Positions 21,947-31,866 are shown, numbered from the stretch's first letter. The stretch: 64,000 nucleotides of DNA from Paenibacillus_E violae (GCF_032461945.1 NZ_JAWCUD010000012.1:224102-288101); one strand, 5' to 3'. Translations and numbers: made by a program. The notes: generated by a model not told the origin, from the sequence alone.

Positions 21947-24886
21947 TTATCTCCGCCGCTTCTTGCTACCGCCGCCGTCGCCGTCACTCCGGCGACGACC
22001 ACCCTTGGCAAGCGCGTTCACGCCGCTCGCCCAATCACTGCCGCCGCTGCTGCGCTCAGCAGCGGAACCACCGCCCGCTTGGGCTTCGCTTCCAAGCGCA
22101 ATGCCCCCGCGGCCGCGCTTGCTCTCGCCGCGTCCAGCACCGCTATCTGTCCGGCCTGCGCCGACAGATTCCAGCCTTGAGCTCAAGCTGCCGCCTTCGC
22201 TCAGCTTAGGACCGCGCGCCTTCCCGCGACCACCGCCGGCTTTGCCGCGGTTTTCGCTCCACGGCGTGCTACCGCCTTTTCCTCGGCGCGATTTCCCCTG
22301 CCCGGCGCCATCACGCTCTTGACCTGCCCTCGCACGTCCCTCAGCTCCATCACGAGGTACTCTTCCCTCTTGCCCTTCCACACGACCGCGACCTTCACCG
22401 CGCTGCTGCCCAGCCCTTAAGCGCCCTGCTCCATTGGTTCCCTCTTGACCTTCTTTCACACGTCTTGCCGCGCCTTCTATGCGTTCTTGTCCCGCTCTCG
22501 CACGCCCAGCAGCCCCACCATCACGGCCCGCACGTGCCCCCCCATCAGTTGCACCAACAACACTACCTTCTCCGCGTCTCCGCCCCGCACTCTCACCCTG
22601 AGACTTCGAAAAGCCGCCTTTACCTTTGGTATAGCCGCCCTTGCCCTTCTCCGGCTTGCCTTTGCCGCCACGGAAGCCCTTGAAACCTGCCGCTCCTTTG
22701 AACGGCTTGCCGCCTCCACCGCCACGGCTATAACTACCCTCTTTGCGAGGCTTCATATCCAGCAATTCAAAATCAATCGTATGCTCTTCCATATTTACGC
22801 GAGCCACACGGACTTTAATTTCATCGCCAATCCGGTAGATCTTGGACGTGCGCTCTCCAACGAGAGCAAATTGTCTCTCATGGAAGTTATAATAATCATC
22901 GGTCAAATCGCTCAAACGGATCAAGCCCTCAACGGTATTGTCCAATTCCACGAACATCCCGAAGCCAGTTACACTAGAAATAATGCCCTCGAATTCTTCG
23001 CCAACTTTATCCAGCATATACTGAGCTTTCTTCAGTGCCTCTGTTTCACGCTCTGCATCTACAGCCACACGCTCACGTTCGGATGATTGCTGCGCAATAT
23101 CGCTCATGCGGGAAGCCAAATATTCATGACGAGCATCGGACAAAGTACCGTTTTGCAACACTTCGCGAATGACCCTATGAATGATTAGATCGGGATAACG
23201 ACGAATCGGAGAGGTAAAGTGGGAATAAAATTCCGCCGCCAAGCCAAAATGCCCCAAACTCTGCGCATCATAACGAGCCTGCTTCATCGAGCGAAGCATA
23301 ATTTTGCTAAGCACAGTCTCCTCTGGCGTCCCCTTAATGTCTTCCAGTAAGCTTTGCAGCGCACGTGGATGCACGGAATTGCCCTTCCCTTTGACCGTAT
23401 ACCCGAAGTTCGTCACGAACTCCATGAAATTCATCAACTTCTCAGCATCAGGATCTTCATGGACACGGTATAAGAAAGGTACTTTCATCCACGAAAAATG
23501 CTCAGCAACCGTTTCATTCGCAGCCAGCATGAACTCCTCAATCATCATTTCCGCGACAGAGCGCTCTCTCTTCACGATATCGGTTGGTTTACCGTCCGCA
23601 TCTACGAGAATTTTAGACTCTTCAAAGTCAAAATCAATTGCTCCGCGCTTCATCCGTCTGGAACGCAGTCTAGCTGCCAGCTCTTCCATCCGCTTAAAAT
23701 CTTCCATCAAATACGCATAACGCTCCACAAGCTCAGGCTCTGCCTCACCTGTCAAAAGCTTACGCACATTCGTATAGGTCATTCGCTCGCTAGTCTTAAT
23801 TACACTCGTAAAAATCTCATGATTAACAACTTTTAGATTCTCATCGAACTCCATTTCACAAGACATCGTTAAGCGGTCTACTTTGGGGTTAAGCGAACAA
23901 ATGCCATTCGACAACCGATGCGGCAGCATCGGAATCACACGATCCGTCAAATAGACGGAACATCCGCGGTTATAAGCTTCGATATCCAGCGCAGTGCCTT
24001 CCCGAACATAATAACTTACATCGGCGATATGAACGCCTAATTTATAATGACCATTCTCCAAAAGCTCCACATTAACCGCATCGTCCAAATCCTTGGCATC
24101 TTCACCATCAATAGTGACAATCCGCTTAGCGCGAAGATCGCGGCGCCCCTGGCTAACAATCTCATCTTCCGTAATCGAATCCGGTGCAGCGTCCGCTTCT
24201 TCCAGCACTTCCTCTTTGAAAGCCTCCGGCAGCTGGAACTTGCGCACAATCGCCAGAATATCAACGCCTGGATCGTCCTTATGGCCAAGAATCTCAATAA
24301 CTTCCCCTTCAGCCGCAGAGCGACCTTCTGGATAGTTCACAATCTTTACTACGACCTTCTGCCCCGTGACTGCGCCATTAAAAGCGTGCTGAGGTATGAA
24401 AATATCTCTCGTCATCCGCTTATCGTCAGCAATAACGAACGCATACGTATCCTGTCCCTGAAAAACGCCCACAATCTGCGTATTGGCGCGCGTAATCACC
24501 CGCACAACTTCGCCTTCCAAGCGGCCTCCGCCTTGGCTTCTGGACGTTACTTTCACGAAAACAATGTCACCGTTCATAGCCGTATTCAAATCATGCGCAT
24601 TAATATACACATCCGGGTGCTCCCGGTCTTCGGGAATCAAGAACGCGAAACCTTTCGCATGGGCTTGCAGTCTTCCTCTTACCAAGTTCATGCGCTCCGG
24701 CACGCCATAACGGTCATTCCCGCCTCGAACCACGTGGCCGCTTTCCTCTAAACGATTTAATAATTTAATGAAATCCTTAAATTCTTCCGCTCCTGCAATC
24801 CTGAAATGCTTTTCGAGCTCTTTATAGGACATGGGCTTATAAGCCTCATCTCGCATCAAACTAATAATATCTTGATCTGTTATCAT
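21947..24886 (-). CDS. rnr: Ribonuclease R with a 267-residue Gly/Arg/Lys-rich C-terminal tail
   Basis: A 979-residue 3'-5' exoribonuclease that degrades structured RNA. Order: N-terminal winged helix, two cold-shock domains, the RNB catalytic domain with DGEDAKDLDDAV (catalytic Asp cluster, about 260-275) and a C-terminal S1 domain (FEGIISSVTGFGMFVEL). Residues 1-712 match the family; Bacillus RNase R is about 780 residues. The final 267 residues are low-complexity, nearly all Gly, Arg, Lys, Ala, Ser and Glu, with repeats such as GRARAGQER (three variants) and a KKRRR end; the DNA there is visibly GC-richer. ATG 24886 is preferred to GTG 24892, with GGTGA nine bases upstream. It follows est and precedes smpB. 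Confidence 0.95.
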   Translation of the reverse strand: MITDQDIISLMRDEAYKPMSYKELEKHFRIAGAEEFKDFIKLLNRLEESGHVVRGGNDRYGVPERMNLVRGRLQAHAKGFAFLIPEDREHPDVYINAHDLNTAMNGDIVFVKVTSRSQGGGRLEGEVVRVITRANTQIVGVFQGQDTYAFVIADDKRMTRDIFIPQHAFNGAVTGQKVVVKIVNYPEGRSAAEGEVIEILGHKDDPGVDILAIVRKFQLPEAFKEEVLEEADAAPDSITEDEIVSQGRRDLRAKRIVTIDGEDAKDLDDAVNVELLENGHYKLGVHIADVSYYVREGTALDIEAYNRGCSVYLTDRVIPMLPHRLSNGICSLNPKVDRLTMSCEMEFDENLKVVNHEIFTSVIKTSERMTYTNVRKLLTGEAEPELVERYAYLMEDFKRMEELAARLRSRRMKRGAIDFDFEESKILVDADGKPTDIVKRERSVAEMMIEEFMLAANETVAEHFSWMKVPFLYRVHEDPDAEKLMNFMEFVTNFGYTVKGKGNSVHPRALQSLLEDIKGTPEETVLSKIMLRSMKQARYDAQSLGHFGLAAEFYSHFTSPIRRYPDLIIHRVIREVLQNGTLSDARHEYLASRMSDIAQQSSERERVAVDAERETEALKKAQYMLDKVGEEFEGIISSVTGFGMFVELDNTVEGLIRLSDLTDDYYNFHERQFALVGERTSKIYRIGDEIKVRVARVNMEEHTIDFELLDMKPRKEGSYSRGGGGGKPFKGAAGFKGFRGGKGKPEKGKGGYTKGKGGFSKSQGESAGRRRGEGSVVGATDGGARAGRDGGAAGRARAGQERIEGAARRVKEGQEGTNGAGRLRAGQQRGEGRGRVEGQEGRVPRDGAEGRARAGQERDGAGQGKSRRGKGGSTPWSENRGKAGGGRGKARGPKLSEGGSLSSRLESVGAGRTDSGAGRGESKRGRGGIALGSEAQAGGGSAAERSSGGSDWASGVNALAKGGRRRSDGDGGGSKKRRR

Positions 24887-24930
24887 ATACACTCTTCACC
24901 TTCTTGTTGTTGTTGAGCTTCGTCCTACAC

Positions 24931-25728
24931 TCACCGTACCCGTTCCTTTACTCCATAGTATGCCACTTGTAGAGAAAGGATAAACGCCGCAATATCGGCA
25001 TAAACAAGCTCTCTCTCTTGATCAAGCAGCAAACCGTGCGATGATTTCGCATAATAACGAAGCTCTTTGCTTTCAGAGCGAGTGCGTTCATATAAAAACG
25101 CTGCGCTTCCCTGATGGACGACGCCATCCTTGCCCCCCTGCCCGATCCATATCGGCGCTTTTACTTGAGGCAGCAAACCTTTTACATGTTTCAAAAGCTT
25201 TCGCAAACTAACGACGCAACGAATCGGCGTTTTGGTATATGCACATGACTCATCTAATAGCGTGGAGAGTGTTTTGGGCTTCTTATTTATGTATTTGATA
25301 AAATACTGCATAATGACCGCCAGCGCCGATTTTCTTGACGTCAGAAAGATCGGTGTAGCCAGCGAGATCACACCTGCTACTTGACGTTCAACCGCCAGCT
25401 TCAGGGCCAAAAGCCCACCCATCGAATGCCCCATTACGACGACGTTTTTGCATTTCGCCGCAAGCGCGTCGTAATTCTCCAGCACATGCCCATACCAATC
25501 CGTCCATCCGGTTCGTAGCATATCTTCCGGTGACGTGCCATGTCCGGGAAGCCTCACTGCCTGAATCGTGTAGCCCTCATCCCGCAGTTCATACCCAATC
25601 CGTCGAAATTCGGAGGGCGATCCCGTGAACCCGTGAATCATTAATATACCTGTTGTCTGCTTCGTCCCCTTGCCTGTCCAGAAAAAAGGCTCAGTGGATT
25701 TGTAGATTCTGCTTTCGATGGTAAACAT
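24931..25728 (-). CDS. est: Carboxylesterase, alpha/beta hydrolase (Est30/YvaK type)
   Basis: A 265-residue monoacyl-ester hydrolase. GFTGSPSEFR supplies the oxyanion region, VVMGHSMGG the nucleophile Ser (about 96), GQGGKDGVVHQ the acid Asp and SSHGLLLDQE the His. The same gene occupies this spot between secG and rnr in Bacillus and Geobacillus (yvaK, Est30), where it cleaves short-chain esters; its role in the cell is not known. ATG 25728 follows TAGGAG. A terminator separates it from secG. Confidence 0.9.
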   Translation of the reverse strand: MFTIESRIYKSTEPFFWTGKGTKQTTGILMIHGFTGSPSEFRRIGYELRDEGYTIQAVRLPGHGTSPEDMLRTGWTDWYGHVLENYDALAAKCKNVVVMGHSMGGLLALKLAVERQVAGVISLATPIFLTSRKSALAVIMQYFIKYINKKPKTLSTLLDESCAYTKTPIRCVVSLRKLLKHVKGLLPQVKAPIWIGQGGKDGVVHQGSAAFLYERTRSESKELRYYAKSSHGLLLDQERELVYADIAAFILSLQVAYYGVKERVR

Positions 25729-25755
25729 CTCCTACCTATAAGGCCCTTTTAAAAT

Positions 25756-25788
25756 GAAAAAACAGCAGGAGTAGATTTCCCCTGCTGT
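25756..25788 (-). terminator. Rho-independent terminator after secG
   Basis: ACAGCAGG (25762-25769) pairs with CCTGCTGT (25781-25788); on the minus strand six T follow. Confidence 0.85.
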
Positions 25789-25804
25789 TATCGTTTTATG
25801 TGTG

Positions 25805-26041
25805 TTAGGCCTTCACTACGTATGCTACGACAATGGAAAGAATGAAAAATGCAGCAGCAAGCCCCATCGTGAAACGGGACAAGAAAAGTTCTAAACCTCG
25901 TGCTTTTTGTTTACCAAATAAGTGCTCCGCACCACCGGAAATGGCACCGGACAACCCTGCGCTTTTACCTTTTTGTAGAAGAACAATCGCAATTAATCCG
26001 ACTGAAGCTATGATCAACAAAATTTTCATAAAGATTACCAT
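25805..26041 (-). CDS. secG: Protein translocase subunit SecG
   Basis: A 78-residue protein with two membrane helices and the conserved loop VLLQKGKSAGLSGAISGGAEHLFGK between them, the mark of SecG, which helps SecA/SecYEG move preproteins. ATG 26041 follows GGGGTG by nine bases; the GTG four codons upstream is part of that site and is not used. It sits between the glycolytic block and est, the standard Bacillales position, and ends in its own terminator. Confidence 0.93.
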   Translation of the reverse strand: MVIFMKILLIIASVGLIAIVLLQKGKSAGLSGAISGGAEHLFGKQKARGLELFLSRFTMGLAAAFFILSIVVAYVVKA

Positions 26042-26153
26042 GTTTATTAGCACCCCAATTGCCTGTACTTTTGCTTATATGACTAGCATGAGTATTTTAA
26101 CACAGTTCGTCCTAGAAAACAACAAAAGAGGTGTTTGGACGTTTTACTACGTT

Positions 26154-26870
26154 TTAATCACGATAGGAATACGCTGATGATTGGCGATTGGTGCTTCTTG
26201 ACCGCTTATTTCCCCCAAGAAAAGCTTGAACCGCTTGCTTCGCACACCATAACGCAAAGAGTGTAAAGATAATCGCCCATACCATGGTCGGAACCCCTGT
26301 ATGAAGCGCCAAATTCGTGGCGTCCCCAGCTTGCCGTGCATCTCGCGACGCAGCTTGGATCAAATAAATCGGTCCGAACACGGACTCTTCCAAGCACAGA
26401 AAAGCGAGCAGCAAGTAATAAAAATTGCGCAGCCATTTGATAGGAATAGCCATCATAATGATCGTCAAGGCAATAAATCCGATTAAGAACATGATGCCGA
26501 AACCATTCCGAACGAATAGGAGCAATGAAATGGCGGATATCGCGATCATGACCAGAAAACCGACCTGCTGCTTCCCTCTGGCAAAGGCTGAGAACAGGAA
26601 CCAAGCGAATACGGAAGCTGTCGTATATCCGGCCAGAGCCACAGGAATGATCGACCACGATCTTGCCTGAGAAATCGCCGAAAGCGTGACACCGCTATGG
26701 TTGGCATACAGCTCAATTCGCTGCACTTGACCAGACAGCGCCAACGTTACCACCGCGTGCCCAAACTCATGAACCATGGTATCCAAGTTGCGAAAAAAAG
26801 AAGAGGGGATCCAGTGTGTAAGCAATGCGGAACCTATCAGAAATAAAATAGTCTTCACCCAATTGCTCAT
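26154..26870 (-). CDS. M50B-like membrane metallopeptidase
   Basis: A 238-residue membrane protein with about six helices. The zinc motif MVHEFGHAVVTLAL (HExxH, about 33-37) is at the end of the first segment, and an AGYTTASVF segment follows, as in the M50B branch of site-2-protease-like peptidases. Function is unknown; relatives occur widely in Bacillales near this locus. ATG 26870 has GAGGGGGT upstream. The tail (NKRSRSTNRQSSAY) is polar and basic. It follows eno in the same direction across 88 bases that contain only a T-less hairpin, so some read-through from the glycolytic operon is possible. Confidence 0.75.
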   Translation of the reverse strand: MSNWVKTILFLIGSALLTHWIPSSFFRNLDTMVHEFGHAVVTLALSGQVQRIELYANHSGVTLSAISQARSWSIIPVALAGYTTASVFAWFLFSAFARGKQQVGFLVMIAISAISLLLFVRNGFGIMFLIGFIALTIIMMAIPIKWLRNFYYLLLAFLCLEESVFGPIYLIQAASRDARQAGDATNLALHTGVPTMVWAIIFTLFALWCAKQAVQAFLGGNKRSRSTNRQSSAYSYRD

Positions 26871-26897
26871 TACAATGACCCCCTCGGTCGCACAGGC

Positions 26898-26921
26898 GGC
26901 GGTGACGAAGTCACCGGCCAG
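26898..26921 (-). other. Hairpin between eno and the M50B-like gene
   Basis: On the minus strand CGGTGAC-TTC-GTCACCG is a perfect seven-pair stem with a three-base loop, without a T tract. It may stabilise the 3' end of the glycolytic mRNA rather than end transcription. Confidence 0.45.
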
Positions 26922-26958
26922 CCCCAGCTGTTATTTAATTATTTACTACGTAAAAAAC

Positions 26959-28251
26959 TTATTTAAAGTTTCTCAAGTTGTAGAAAGCTTTTTTACCCGC
27001 ATATTGAGCTACGCTGAACAACTCGTCTTCGATACGAAGAAGTTGGTTGTACTTCGCAACGCGGTCTGTACGGGAAGGAGCACCTGTTTTGATTTGACCA
27101 GCGTTTGTAGCAACCGCGATGTCAGCGATTGTGCTGTCTTCGCTCTCACCGGAACGGTGGGAGATAACCGCTGTGTAACCAGCGCGTTTCGCCATTTCGA
27201 TCGCATCAAAAGTCTCAGTAAGCGTACCGATTTGGTTTACTTTTACCAAGATGGAGTTACCGATGTTTTGCTCAATACCTGTGGAAAGACGCTCAGTGTT
27301 CGTAACGAACAGATCGTCACCAACGAGTTGAACTTTGTTACCCAATTTCTCAGTAAGCAATTTCCAACCTTCCCAGTCATCTTCGGAGCAGCCGTCTTCA
27401 ACTGTGATGATTGGGTATTTATCAACCCATGCAGCAAGGAAGTCAACCCACTCAGCGGATGTGAATGTTTTGCCTTCGCCTTCAAGTACGTATTTACCGT
27501 CTTTGAAGAACTCTGTGGAAGCAACGTCCATACCCAAGAATACGTCAACACCTGGTTTGTAACCAGCTTTTTCAATCGCTGTAAGGATTGTTGTGATCGC
27601 TTCTTCGTTGGATGTGAAGTTAGGAGCGAATCCGCCTTCGTCGCCAACAGCTGTGTTAAGGCCTTTGTCTTTCAATACGGATTTCAAGCTATGGAAAATC
27701 TCTGCGCCAATGCGAAGAGCTTCTTTGAACGTAGGTGCGCCAACCGGCAGAACCATGAACTCTTGAACGTCAACGTTGTTGTCGGCATGCGCCCCACCGT
27801 TGATGATGTTCATCATTGGAACTGGAAGTGTTTTGGCATTGAATCCGCCAAGGTATGTGTACAAAGGAACATCCAAAGCGTCAGCAGCAGCGCGAGCTAC
27901 AGCCATGGAAACCGCCAAGATTGCGTTAGCGCCTAATTTTGCTTTGTTCGGAGTACCGTCTAGCTCGATCATTTTTGTGTCGATGCCAACTTGATCAAGT
28001 GCATCCAAGCCAATGATTTCAGGAGCGATGATTTCGTTAACGTTGTCAACGGCTTTCAGAACGCCTTTACCCAGGTAACGACCTTTGTCACCGTCACGAA
28101 GCTCAACAGCCTCGTACGCGCCTGTGGATGCGCCAGATGGAACGATAGCGCGGCCAAATGCGCCGGACTCTAGATAGACTTCAACTTCAACCGTTGGGTT
28201 ACCGCGGGAATCCAATACTTCGCGTGCATAAACATCAGAAATAATAGTCAT
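26959..28251 (-). CDS. eno: Enolase
   Basis: A 430-residue phosphopyruvate hydratase, the step 2-phosphoglycerate to PEP. Seen: DVYAREVLDSRGNPTVEVEV, GGAHADNNVDVQEFM, the Mg site GMDVASTEF, VEDGCSEDDW and the catalytic loop ISHRSGESEDSTIADIAVATN. Start ATG 28251 follows AAAGGAGTG; the four-codon extension begins at a GTG inside that site. Last gene of cggR-gap-pgk-tpiA-gpmI-eno, 37 bases after gpmI. Confidence 0.98.
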   Translation of the reverse strand: MTIISDVYAREVLDSRGNPTVEVEVYLESGAFGRAIVPSGASTGAYEAVELRDGDKGRYLGKGVLKAVDNVNEIIAPEIIGLDALDQVGIDTKMIELDGTPNKAKLGANAILAVSMAVARAAADALDVPLYTYLGGFNAKTLPVPMMNIINGGAHADNNVDVQEFMVLPVGAPTFKEALRIGAEIFHSLKSVLKDKGLNTAVGDEGGFAPNFTSNEEAITTILTAIEKAGYKPGVDVFLGMDVASTEFFKDGKYVLEGEGKTFTSAEWVDFLAAWVDKYPIITVEDGCSEDDWEGWKLLTEKLGNKVQLVGDDLFVTNTERLSTGIEQNIGNSILVKVNQIGTLTETFDAIEMAKRAGYTAVISHRSGESEDSTIADIAVATNAGQIKTGAPSRTDRVAKYNQLLRIEDELFSVAQYAGKKAFYNLRNFK

Positions 28252-28288
28252 TGTAGAAAACACTCCTTTTATATAATTAATTTGGTTG

Positions 28289-29827
28289 CTATCTCTTAAG
28301 GATTGTAGTCCCGGTCATTTGTTCCGGTTGTTTAACCTCTAAGAAGTCCAGCATGGTTGGGGCAATATCTGCCAAAATTCCGCCGTCTCTTAGTGTAACA
28401 GATTTGTCCGTAACAATAAAAGGGACCGGATTCGTTGTATGCGCCGTATTGCGTGAACCGTCCGCATTCGTGACGACATCGGCATTCCCGTGATCGGCTG
28501 TGATGCAGACAACTCCGCCTTTGGCAAGAACCGCTTCCACCACTTTACCCAGGCACTCGTCTGTTGCTTCGATCGCTTTCACCGTTGGCTCCAGCAAGCC
28601 GGAGTGGCCAACCATGTCAGGGTTTGCGAAGTTAAGGATGATCGCGTCATGACGTTCTGCTTCAATCTCTTTAACAACAGCATCAGCCAGTTCATAAGCG
28701 CTCATCTCTGGCTTCAGGTCATAGGTCGCAACCTTCGGGGAAGGGATCAGCAAGCGAGTTTCGCCTGGCAGTTCCGCATCGCGTCCGCCGCTGAAGAAGA
28801 ACGTTACGTGCGGATATTTCTCCGTTTCCGCTGCACGAAGCTGCTTCAGACCGTTCTGTGCCAACACCTCGCCAAGCGTGTTATCGAGATCCTTCGGTTT
28901 GTACGCTACGAAACCGTCAACAGACTCGCTGAACAACGTCAGACATACGTAGTACAGGTTCTTAGCCACTTTAGGACCACGGTCAAAACCACGGAAGTCT
29001 TCATTCGTGAAGACTTGCGAAAGCTGGATCGCACGGTCCGGACGGAAGTTGAAGAAGATGACGGCATCGCCGGATTCAACAAGCCCTACCGGTTTGCCAT
29101 CCTCACCAACGATAACCGTTGGCATAACGAACTCGTCGAAGATGGATTTTTCGTAAGATTCAACAATAGCTTTCATCGGATCAGTGTAGGCTGGACCTTC
29201 ACCGTAAACCATAGCGCGGTAGGATTTCTCCGTACGCTCCCAACGTTTATCGCGATCCATTGCATAATAGCGTCCTTGAACGGTCGCAATTTTACCTACG
29301 CCGACTTCGGCGATTTTCTTCAGAAGGCGCTCCATGTAGCTCTTCGCAGAATCCGGAGCTACGTCGCGGCCGTCGAGGAACGCATGGATATACACTTCAT
29401 GGAAATCTTCTTTTTTAGCTAGATCCAGCAAAGCGAACAAATGCTCAATGTGGCTGTGTACGCCGCCATCGGAAAGCAGCCCGTAAAGGTGCAGCTTTTT
29501 GCCGTTCTCTTTGGCATGACGCACAGCGCCTACGATCGTTTCATTGTCGTAAAATTCACCGTCACGAATCGATTTGGAAATCCGCGTCAGATCCTGATAA
29601 ACGATACGGCCTGCGCCGATATTCAGGTGTCCTACTTCAGAATTCCCCATCTGGCCTTCAGGCAAACCTACAGCTTCACCGCAAGCCGTTAAAGTTGTAT
29701 GTGGATAACTTGACCAGTAACGGTCATAGTTCGGCTTTTTGGCATGAGCAACGGCATTCCCCTGCTCTTCCGAACGCAGTCCGAAGCCATCGAGAATGAT
29801 GAGTGCTACCGGTTTCGGTCTGGACAT
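28289..29827 (-). CDS. gpmI: 2,3-bisphosphoglycerate-independent phosphoglycerate mutase
   Basis: A 512-residue Mn-dependent mutase of the alkaline-phosphatase superfamily, 3-phosphoglycerate to 2-phosphoglycerate. LIILDGFGLR holds the first metal Asp, GQMGNSEVGHLNIGAGR the phosphorylated Ser (about 62), and VCITADHGNAD and HTTNPVPFI the second site. The Mn and pH dependence of the Bacillus enzyme links it to spore dormancy and germination. Its start is one base after the tpiA stop, so translation is coupled. Confidence 0.98.
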   Translation of the reverse strand: MSRPKPVALIILDGFGLRSEEQGNAVAHAKKPNYDRYWSSYPHTTLTACGEAVGLPEGQMGNSEVGHLNIGAGRIVYQDLTRISKSIRDGEFYDNETIVGAVRHAKENGKKLHLYGLLSDGGVHSHIEHLFALLDLAKKEDFHEVYIHAFLDGRDVAPDSAKSYMERLLKKIAEVGVGKIATVQGRYYAMDRDKRWERTEKSYRAMVYGEGPAYTDPMKAIVESYEKSIFDEFVMPTVIVGEDGKPVGLVESGDAVIFFNFRPDRAIQLSQVFTNEDFRGFDRGPKVAKNLYYVCLTLFSESVDGFVAYKPKDLDNTLGEVLAQNGLKQLRAAETEKYPHVTFFFSGGRDAELPGETRLLIPSPKVATYDLKPEMSAYELADAVVKEIEAERHDAIILNFANPDMVGHSGLLEPTVKAIEATDECLGKVVEAVLAKGGVVCITADHGNADVVTNADGSRNTAHTTNPVPFIVTDKSVTLRDGGILADIAPTMLDFLEVKQPEQMTGTTILKR

Positions 29828-29828
29828 A

Positions 29829-30581
29829 TTACTTCGCCCCCTGGACGAGTTGAATGTAGGAAGCAGACTCTAAGCTTGCTCCACCAACAAGTGCGCCATC
29901 GATATCAGGTTGCGCCATGTATTCGGCAATGTTGTTAGGCTTCACGCTGCCGCCGTATTGGATACGAACCGCATCAGCTATGGAAGCGCCGTAAAGACCG
30001 CTCACAAGCTCACGGATGTAGCCGATAACGTCTTGTGCATCAGCAGCTGTGGAGGATTTTCCAGTGCCGATTGCCCAGATTGGCTCGTAAGCAATAACCA
30101 CTTGTGCTGCTTGCTCTGCGCTAAGACCAGCAAAAGCTGCTTCTGTTTGCACTTTGCAAACATCTTTGGTTTGACCCGCTTCGCGCTCTTCCAGCTTCTC
30201 GCCTACGCAAAGGATCGGTTTCAAGCCGTGTTTGAAAGCCGCAGCGACTTTCTTGTTTACGATTTCGTCCGTCTCAGCGAAGTAAGCTCTACGCTCGGAG
30301 TGGCCGATAATGACATACTCCACACCGAGATCTTTCAGCATAACGCCGGAGATTTCGCCTGTGAACGCGCCATTGTCTTCGAAATGCAGGTTTTGTGCGC
30401 CTACATGCAAATCAGTGCCTTTTACAGCTTCAACCAGTGCCGGCAGGTTTGTGAAAGGGGAACAAATTACGCTTTCTACGCCTTCGATCGTGCTGCCTTT
30501 TACTTCGTTCACGAAGCTAACAGCTTCGGAAACGGTTTTGAACATTTTCCAGTTACCCGCGATAATCGGTTTTCTGCTCAT
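29829..30581 (-). CDS. tpiA: Triosephosphate isomerase
   Basis: A 250-residue (beta/alpha)8 isomerase, dihydroxyacetone phosphate to glyceraldehyde 3-phosphate. GNWKMFK carries the catalytic Lys, YVIIGHSERR the His, and VIAYEPIWAIGTGK the catalytic Glu and loop 6. Start ATG 30581 has AAAGGAGAG upstream. Between pgk and gpmI as in most Bacillales. Confidence 0.98.
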   Translation of the reverse strand: MSRKPIIAGNWKMFKTVSEAVSFVNEVKGSTIEGVESVICSPFTNLPALVEAVKGTDLHVGAQNLHFEDNGAFTGEISGVMLKDLGVEYVIIGHSERRAYFAETDEIVNKKVAAAFKHGLKPILCVGEKLEEREAGQTKDVCKVQTEAAFAGLSAEQAAQVVIAYEPIWAIGTGKSSTAADAQDVIGYIRELVSGLYGASIADAVRIQYGGSVKPNNIAEYMAQPDIDGALVGGASLESASYIQLVQGAK

Positions 30582-30608
30582 TCGAATATGCTCTCCTTTG
30601 ATAATGAA

Positions 30609-31790
30609 TTATTTATCGTTCAAAGCTACAACGCCCGGCAATGCTTTACCTTCCATGAACTCCAAGGAAGCTCCGCCGCCTGTGGACATGTGGTTCATTT
30701 GCTCAGCCAAGTGGAATTTTTCCGTTGCTGCAGCAGAATCGCCACCGCCAATTACTGTGTAGCCTTCTGTTTTTGCACAAGCCTCAGCAACCGCACGTGT
30801 ACCATGCGAGAACGGCTCGATTTCAAATACGCCCATCGGTCCGTTCCAAACAACCAGTTTGGACTTCGCGATAACGTCTGCATAAAGTGCACGTGTTTTA
30901 GGTCCGATGTCAATGCCTTCCCAATCTGCAGGAATGCTGTCAATATCAACGATTTGCGTGTTCGCATCAGCGCTGAATTTATCAGTAACAACGATATCTA
31001 CAGGAAGCAGGAAGTTAACCCCTTTTTCTTTGGCTTTCTCAATAAAGCTAAGCGCCAAATCAAGCTTCGAATTGTCCAGAAGCGATTTACCGATTTCGTA
31101 GCCTTGTGCTTTCAGGAATGTATAGGACAGACCGCCGCCAATCAAGACGTTGTCTGCAATGTTCAGGAGGTTTTCGATGACAGCGATTTTGTCTTTTACT
31201 TTGGAACCGCCGACGATCGCTGTGAAAGGACGCTCAGGGTTGTTCAGCGCTTTGCCAAGAACATCAAGCTCTTTCTCCATCAAAAGACCGGAAACAGCCG
31301 GTATGTAAGCAGCGATGCCTGAAGTTGAAGCATGTGCACGGTGAGCTGCACCGAATGCATCATTTACGAACAGATCAGCCAGATCAGCGAAAGCTTTTGC
31401 CAATTCAGGATCATTTTTCTCTTCGCCTTCGTTGAAACGAACGTTTTCAAGCAAGAGAACGTCGCCATTTTCAAGCGCATCCACTTGTGCTTTCACGATT
31501 TCACCAACGGATTGATCCGCTTTGATCACGTTTTGACCAAGCAGCTCAGCCAATTTTACAGCTACCGGTGTTAAACGAAGCTCTTCAACCACTTGTCCGT
31601 TCGGACGACCAAAATGCGCAGCAAGAATGACTTTAGCGCCTTGCTCTACCAAGTATTTAATCGTAGGGAGCGTTTCTCTGATTCGTGTATCATCCGTGAT
31701 TTGACCATTCTCTACAGGTACGTTGAAATCAACGCGAACGAATACTCTTTTACCAGCTACTTCAACATCGCGAACACTTTTCTTACTCAT
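30609..31790 (-). CDS. pgk: Phosphoglycerate kinase
   Basis: A 393-residue kinase that makes ATP from 1,3-bisphosphoglycerate. KRVFVRVDFNVP, AHFGRPNG, LLENVRFNEGEEKN and the nucleotide loop GGGDSAAATEKF are all present. Start ATG 31790 follows AGGAGG. It lies 136 bases after gap; that gap holds a long hairpin that may separate gap mRNA from the rest. Confidence 0.98.
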   Translation of the reverse strand: MSKKSVRDVEVAGKRVFVRVDFNVPVENGQITDDTRIRETLPTIKYLVEQGAKVILAAHFGRPNGQVVEELRLTPVAVKLAELLGQNVIKADQSVGEIVKAQVDALENGDVLLLENVRFNEGEEKNDPELAKAFADLADLFVNDAFGAAHRAHASTSGIAAYIPAVSGLLMEKELDVLGKALNNPERPFTAIVGGSKVKDKIAVIENLLNIADNVLIGGGLSYTFLKAQGYEIGKSLLDNSKLDLALSFIEKAKEKGVNFLLPVDIVVTDKFSADANTQIVDIDSIPADWEGIDIGPKTRALYADVIAKSKLVVWNGPMGVFEIEPFSHGTRAVAEACAKTEGYTVIGGGDSAAATEKFHLAEQMNHMSTGGGASLEFMEGKALPGVVALNDK

Positions 31791-31866
31791 AAGTTAAAGC
31801 CTCCTGAACGTGTATGGTTTACTTCCGTACTTCCTGTTTCCGATCAACTTATATAGGCAACAATCG

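Noticed and set aside
21798..22725. Several long plus-strand open frames opposite the RNase R tail
   Set aside because: They mirror the GC-rich Gly/Arg codons of rnr, have no ribosome binding sites and show no family.
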